The notes below the pieces were generated by a model, which saw only the letters and a list, made by a program, of their open reading frames with translations, was not told the DNA's origin and ran no database searches. DNA of 64,000 nucleotides, from positions 124,001 through 188,000 of the forward strand of contig NZ_CP046619.1 of the NCBI RefSeq assembly GCF_009755725.1, given 5' to 3'. Source of the stretch: Diaminobutyricimonas sp. LJ205 (GTDB lineage Bacteria; Actinomycetota; Actinomycetes; Actinomycetales; Microbacteriaceae). Below are positions 62,507-64,000 of the stretch, one piece after another. Position numbers and translations under genes: made by a program. The stretch's first letter is position 1; each line of letters begins with the position of its first letter.

Positions 62507-63274
62507 TCAGTAGTGCTCCAGGTCGTCGCTGATCGCCCGCGCCGCCTCCAGCAGCGATGGCAGCAGCCGGTCGCGGGTGTCCGCGACATCCGTCTGTCCG
62601 GCAGCGGTCGACACGTTGATCGCCGACACCACCTTGCCGCGGCGGCGCACCGGAGCGGCGAGTGAGCGCAGGCCGAATTCCAGTTCCTGGTCGACCATCG
62701 CCCAGCCCTGTTCGCGCACCCGCTCGAGCTCATCGCGCAGCGCGTCCGGTGCGGTGATGGTGTGCGACGTGAACGCCTCGGTGCCGAAGCCCACCAGGAA
62801 CTCCTCGCGTGAGGTCTCCGGCAGGTTCGCCAGCAGCACCCGTCCCATCGAGGTGGCGTGCGCGGGGAACCGGGTGCCGATGGTGATGTTGACCGTCATG
62901 ATCCGCCGCATCGCCACTCGGGCAACGTAGACCACATCGGTGCCGTCGAGCACCGACGCCGACGTCGACTCTCCGACCGCGCGCGACAGCTTCTCGAGGT
63001 GTGGTTGCGCGATCTCGGGCAGTGACAGCGACGACAGGAAACTGAAGCCCAGCTCGAGCACGCGGGGGGTCAGCGAGTACTCCCGGTCGTCCGATCGGAC
63101 GTAGCCGAGCTCTTCGAGCGTCAGCAGGAAGCGGCGGGCGGTGGCGCGGGTCAGGTCGGTGGCCCTGGCGATGTCGCTGAGCGTCATGCGCGGTTGCTCG
63201 GCCGTGAACGCCCGGATCACCGCCAGCCCGCGCGCGAGCGACTGGACGTACTCGCCGCTGGCAGGAGTGGTCAT
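62507..63274 (-). CDS. IclR family transcriptional regulator (PcaR/PobR type)
   Basis: This 255-residue regulator has the IclR winged helix (SLARGLAVIRAFTAEQPRMTLSDIARATDLTRATARRFLLTLEELGYV, residues about 12-60) and the C-terminal effector domain (ARVAMRRIMTVNITIGTRFPAHATSMGRVLLA). This form is typical of the PcaR/PcaU/PobR subgroup that senses beta-ketoadipate-pathway intermediates. It lies 9 bp downstream of a thiolase that fits PcaF, supporting control of aromatic catabolism. Confidence 0.9.
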   Translation of the reverse strand: MTTPASGEYVQSLARGLAVIRAFTAEQPRMTLSDIARATDLTRATARRFLLTLEELGYVRSDDREYSLTPRVLELGFSFLSSLSLPEIAQPHLEKLSRAVGESTSASVLDGTDVVYVARVAMRRIMTVNITIGTRFPAHATSMGRVLLANLPETSREEFLVGFGTEAFTSHTITAPDALRDELERVREQGWAMVDQELEFGLRSLAAPVRRRGKVVSAINVSTAAGQTDVADTRDRLLPSLLEAARAISDDLEHY

Positions 63275-63283
63275 CCGCTCAGG

Positions 63284-64000
63284 TTAACGCTCGAGCACCA
63301 CGGCCAGGCCCTGGCCGACGCCGATGCAGATCGCGGCCACGCCGACACCGCCGCCGCGACGCTTGAGCTCGTGGGCCACGTGTCCGATGATGCGGCCGCC
63401 GGATGCCCCGAGCGGGTGCCCGATCGCGATGGCGCCGCCGTGGATGTTGACCTTCTCGGGGTCGAGCTCCGGCCACAGCTTCAGGCAGGCGAGGCTTTGC
63501 GCGGCGAACGCCTCGTTCAGTTCGACCACATCGACATCCGCCCAGGTCTTGCCGGCGCGGGCGAGCGCGCGGTTGGCGGCCTCGACGGGTCCGATGCCGA
63601 ACACGTCGGGGTCGACGCCGGATGCGCCGCGGCCGATGATCCGGGCCAGCGGTTCCGCGTCAACGGCACCCTCGCCGCCGATGATCAGCGCGGATGCCCC
63701 GTCGTTGAGCGTCGACGCGTTGCCCGCGGTGACCGTGCCGTTCTCGGCGCGGAAGGCGGTCTTCAGCCCGGCGAGGGTCTCGACCGTGGTGTCGGGGCGG
63801 ATGCCCTCGTCCCGGGTCAAGGTGCTGTCGGGCACCAGAACGATCTCGTTGTCGTAGATGCCGGCATCCCACGCCGCCGCCGCGTTGCGGTGGCTGCGCG
63901 CGGCGAACTCGTCCTGCTCCTCGCGGCCGATGCCATAGCGCTCAGCCAAGATCTCGGTGCTCTCGCCGAGCGACACGGTCCACTGCTTCGACATGCGCGG
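63284..64000 (-). CDS. thiolase (3-oxoadipyl-CoA/acetyl-CoA acyltransferase), C-terminal part (partial)
   Basis: This is the C-terminal 239 residues of a thiolase; the frame is open to the right edge of the window, so the N-terminus with the first catalytic cysteine is missing. The catalytic histidine is in GGAIAIGHPLGASGGRI and the second cysteine is in VAAICIGVGQGLAVVLE. The residues AGNASTLNDGASALIIG and ELNEAFAAQSLACLKLWPEL are family blocks. Next to the PcaR-type regulator it is likely PcaF (beta-ketoadipyl-CoA thiolase), although a general acetyl-CoA acetyltransferase is possible. Confidence 0.88.
   Translation of the reverse strand, partial: PRMSKQWTVSLGESTEILAERYGIGREEQDEFAARSHRNAAAAWDAGIYDNEIVLVPDSTLTRDEGIRPDTTVETLAGLKTAFRAENGTVTAGNASTLNDGASALIIGGEGAVDAEPLARIIGRGASGVDPDVFGIGPVEAANRALARAGKTWADVDVVELNEAFAAQSLACLKLWPELDPEKVNIHGGAIAIGHPLGASGGRIIGHVAHELKRRGGGVGVAAICIGVGQGLAVVLER

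Overview
The window is a gene-dense, high-GC chromosomal segment of an actinobacterium, most likely of the family Microbacteriaceae. Pointers are frequent GTG/TTG starts with ATGA/GTGA gene overlaps, a CarD-type regulator, a BldC-like small HTH protein beside the 32-residue ribosomal protein bS22, paired LytR-CpsA-Psr proteins, System II cytochrome c maturation and an F420-type oxidoreductase. Nothing indicates a plasmid or a complete prophage, and no rRNA or CRISPR array is present. Assignment below the phylum is an inference.

Layout. 1-3.8 kb: the end of an iron(III) ABC importer, an acyl-CoA dehydrogenase-like protein and a methyltransferase. 3.8-10.1 kb: marR-MFS pair, a frameshifted alpha/beta hydrolase, lplA overlapping a FecCD-type ABC importer that lacks a binding protein, then a 240-bp array of palindromes. 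10.1-13.3 kb: a DHA2 drug exporter gene with an exact in-frame 384-bp tandem duplication, then an unusual IPT-amidase lipoprotein. 13.3-22.1 kb: housekeeping genes (pgm, pheA, a lipid kinase, serS, a HAD phosphatase) and two LCP cell-wall ligases interleaved with tRNA-Ser(UGA) and tRNA-Ser(GCU).

22.2-26.4 kb: a self-contained catabolic-looking cluster next to tRNA-Ser(GCU): divergent XRE-cupin regulator, ureohydrolase, SnoaL-like protein, NCS1 permease and an HxGTHxDxPxH ring-opening hydrolase. I infer uptake and breakdown of a cyclic guanidino or ureido compound. This is the best candidate for an undescribed system here. 26.4-34.3 kb: phosphotransferase, unknown protein, carD, nadE, a heterodimeric ABC exporter with one degenerate ATP site, and an EI24 membrane protein. 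34.3-37.2 kb: a SoxR regulon (quinone reductase, MFS exporter, an 18-bp SoxR box, soxR). 37.3-39.2 kb: tRNA-Arg, an F420-type reductase and a tandemly duplicated beta-barrel protein.

39.2-45.2 kb: Lrp/AsnC regulator divergent from a complete five-gene peptide ABC importer. 45.3-54.7 kb: small membrane protein, marR-lipoprotein pair, orphan winged-helix regulator, upp, tadA, a frameshifted zinc-ribbon gene, CDF transporter, proC, KtrAB potassium transporter, ArsR regulator, BldC-like protein, bS22. 54.7-64 kb: HAD-IB phosphatase, glutaredoxin-like and Dabb proteins, archaeal-type aspS, a histidine phosphatase-tlpA-ccdA-resB-ccsB operon, and a PcaR-type IclR regulator beside the end of a thiolase.

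Two themes cut across the window. Almost every convergent gene junction with a gap over 30 bp is filled by a palindromic or repeated element from several families, one of which has also entered the pgm coding sequence. Three genes show lesions (two frameshifts, one tandem duplication) that are either real recent mutations or assembly errors.
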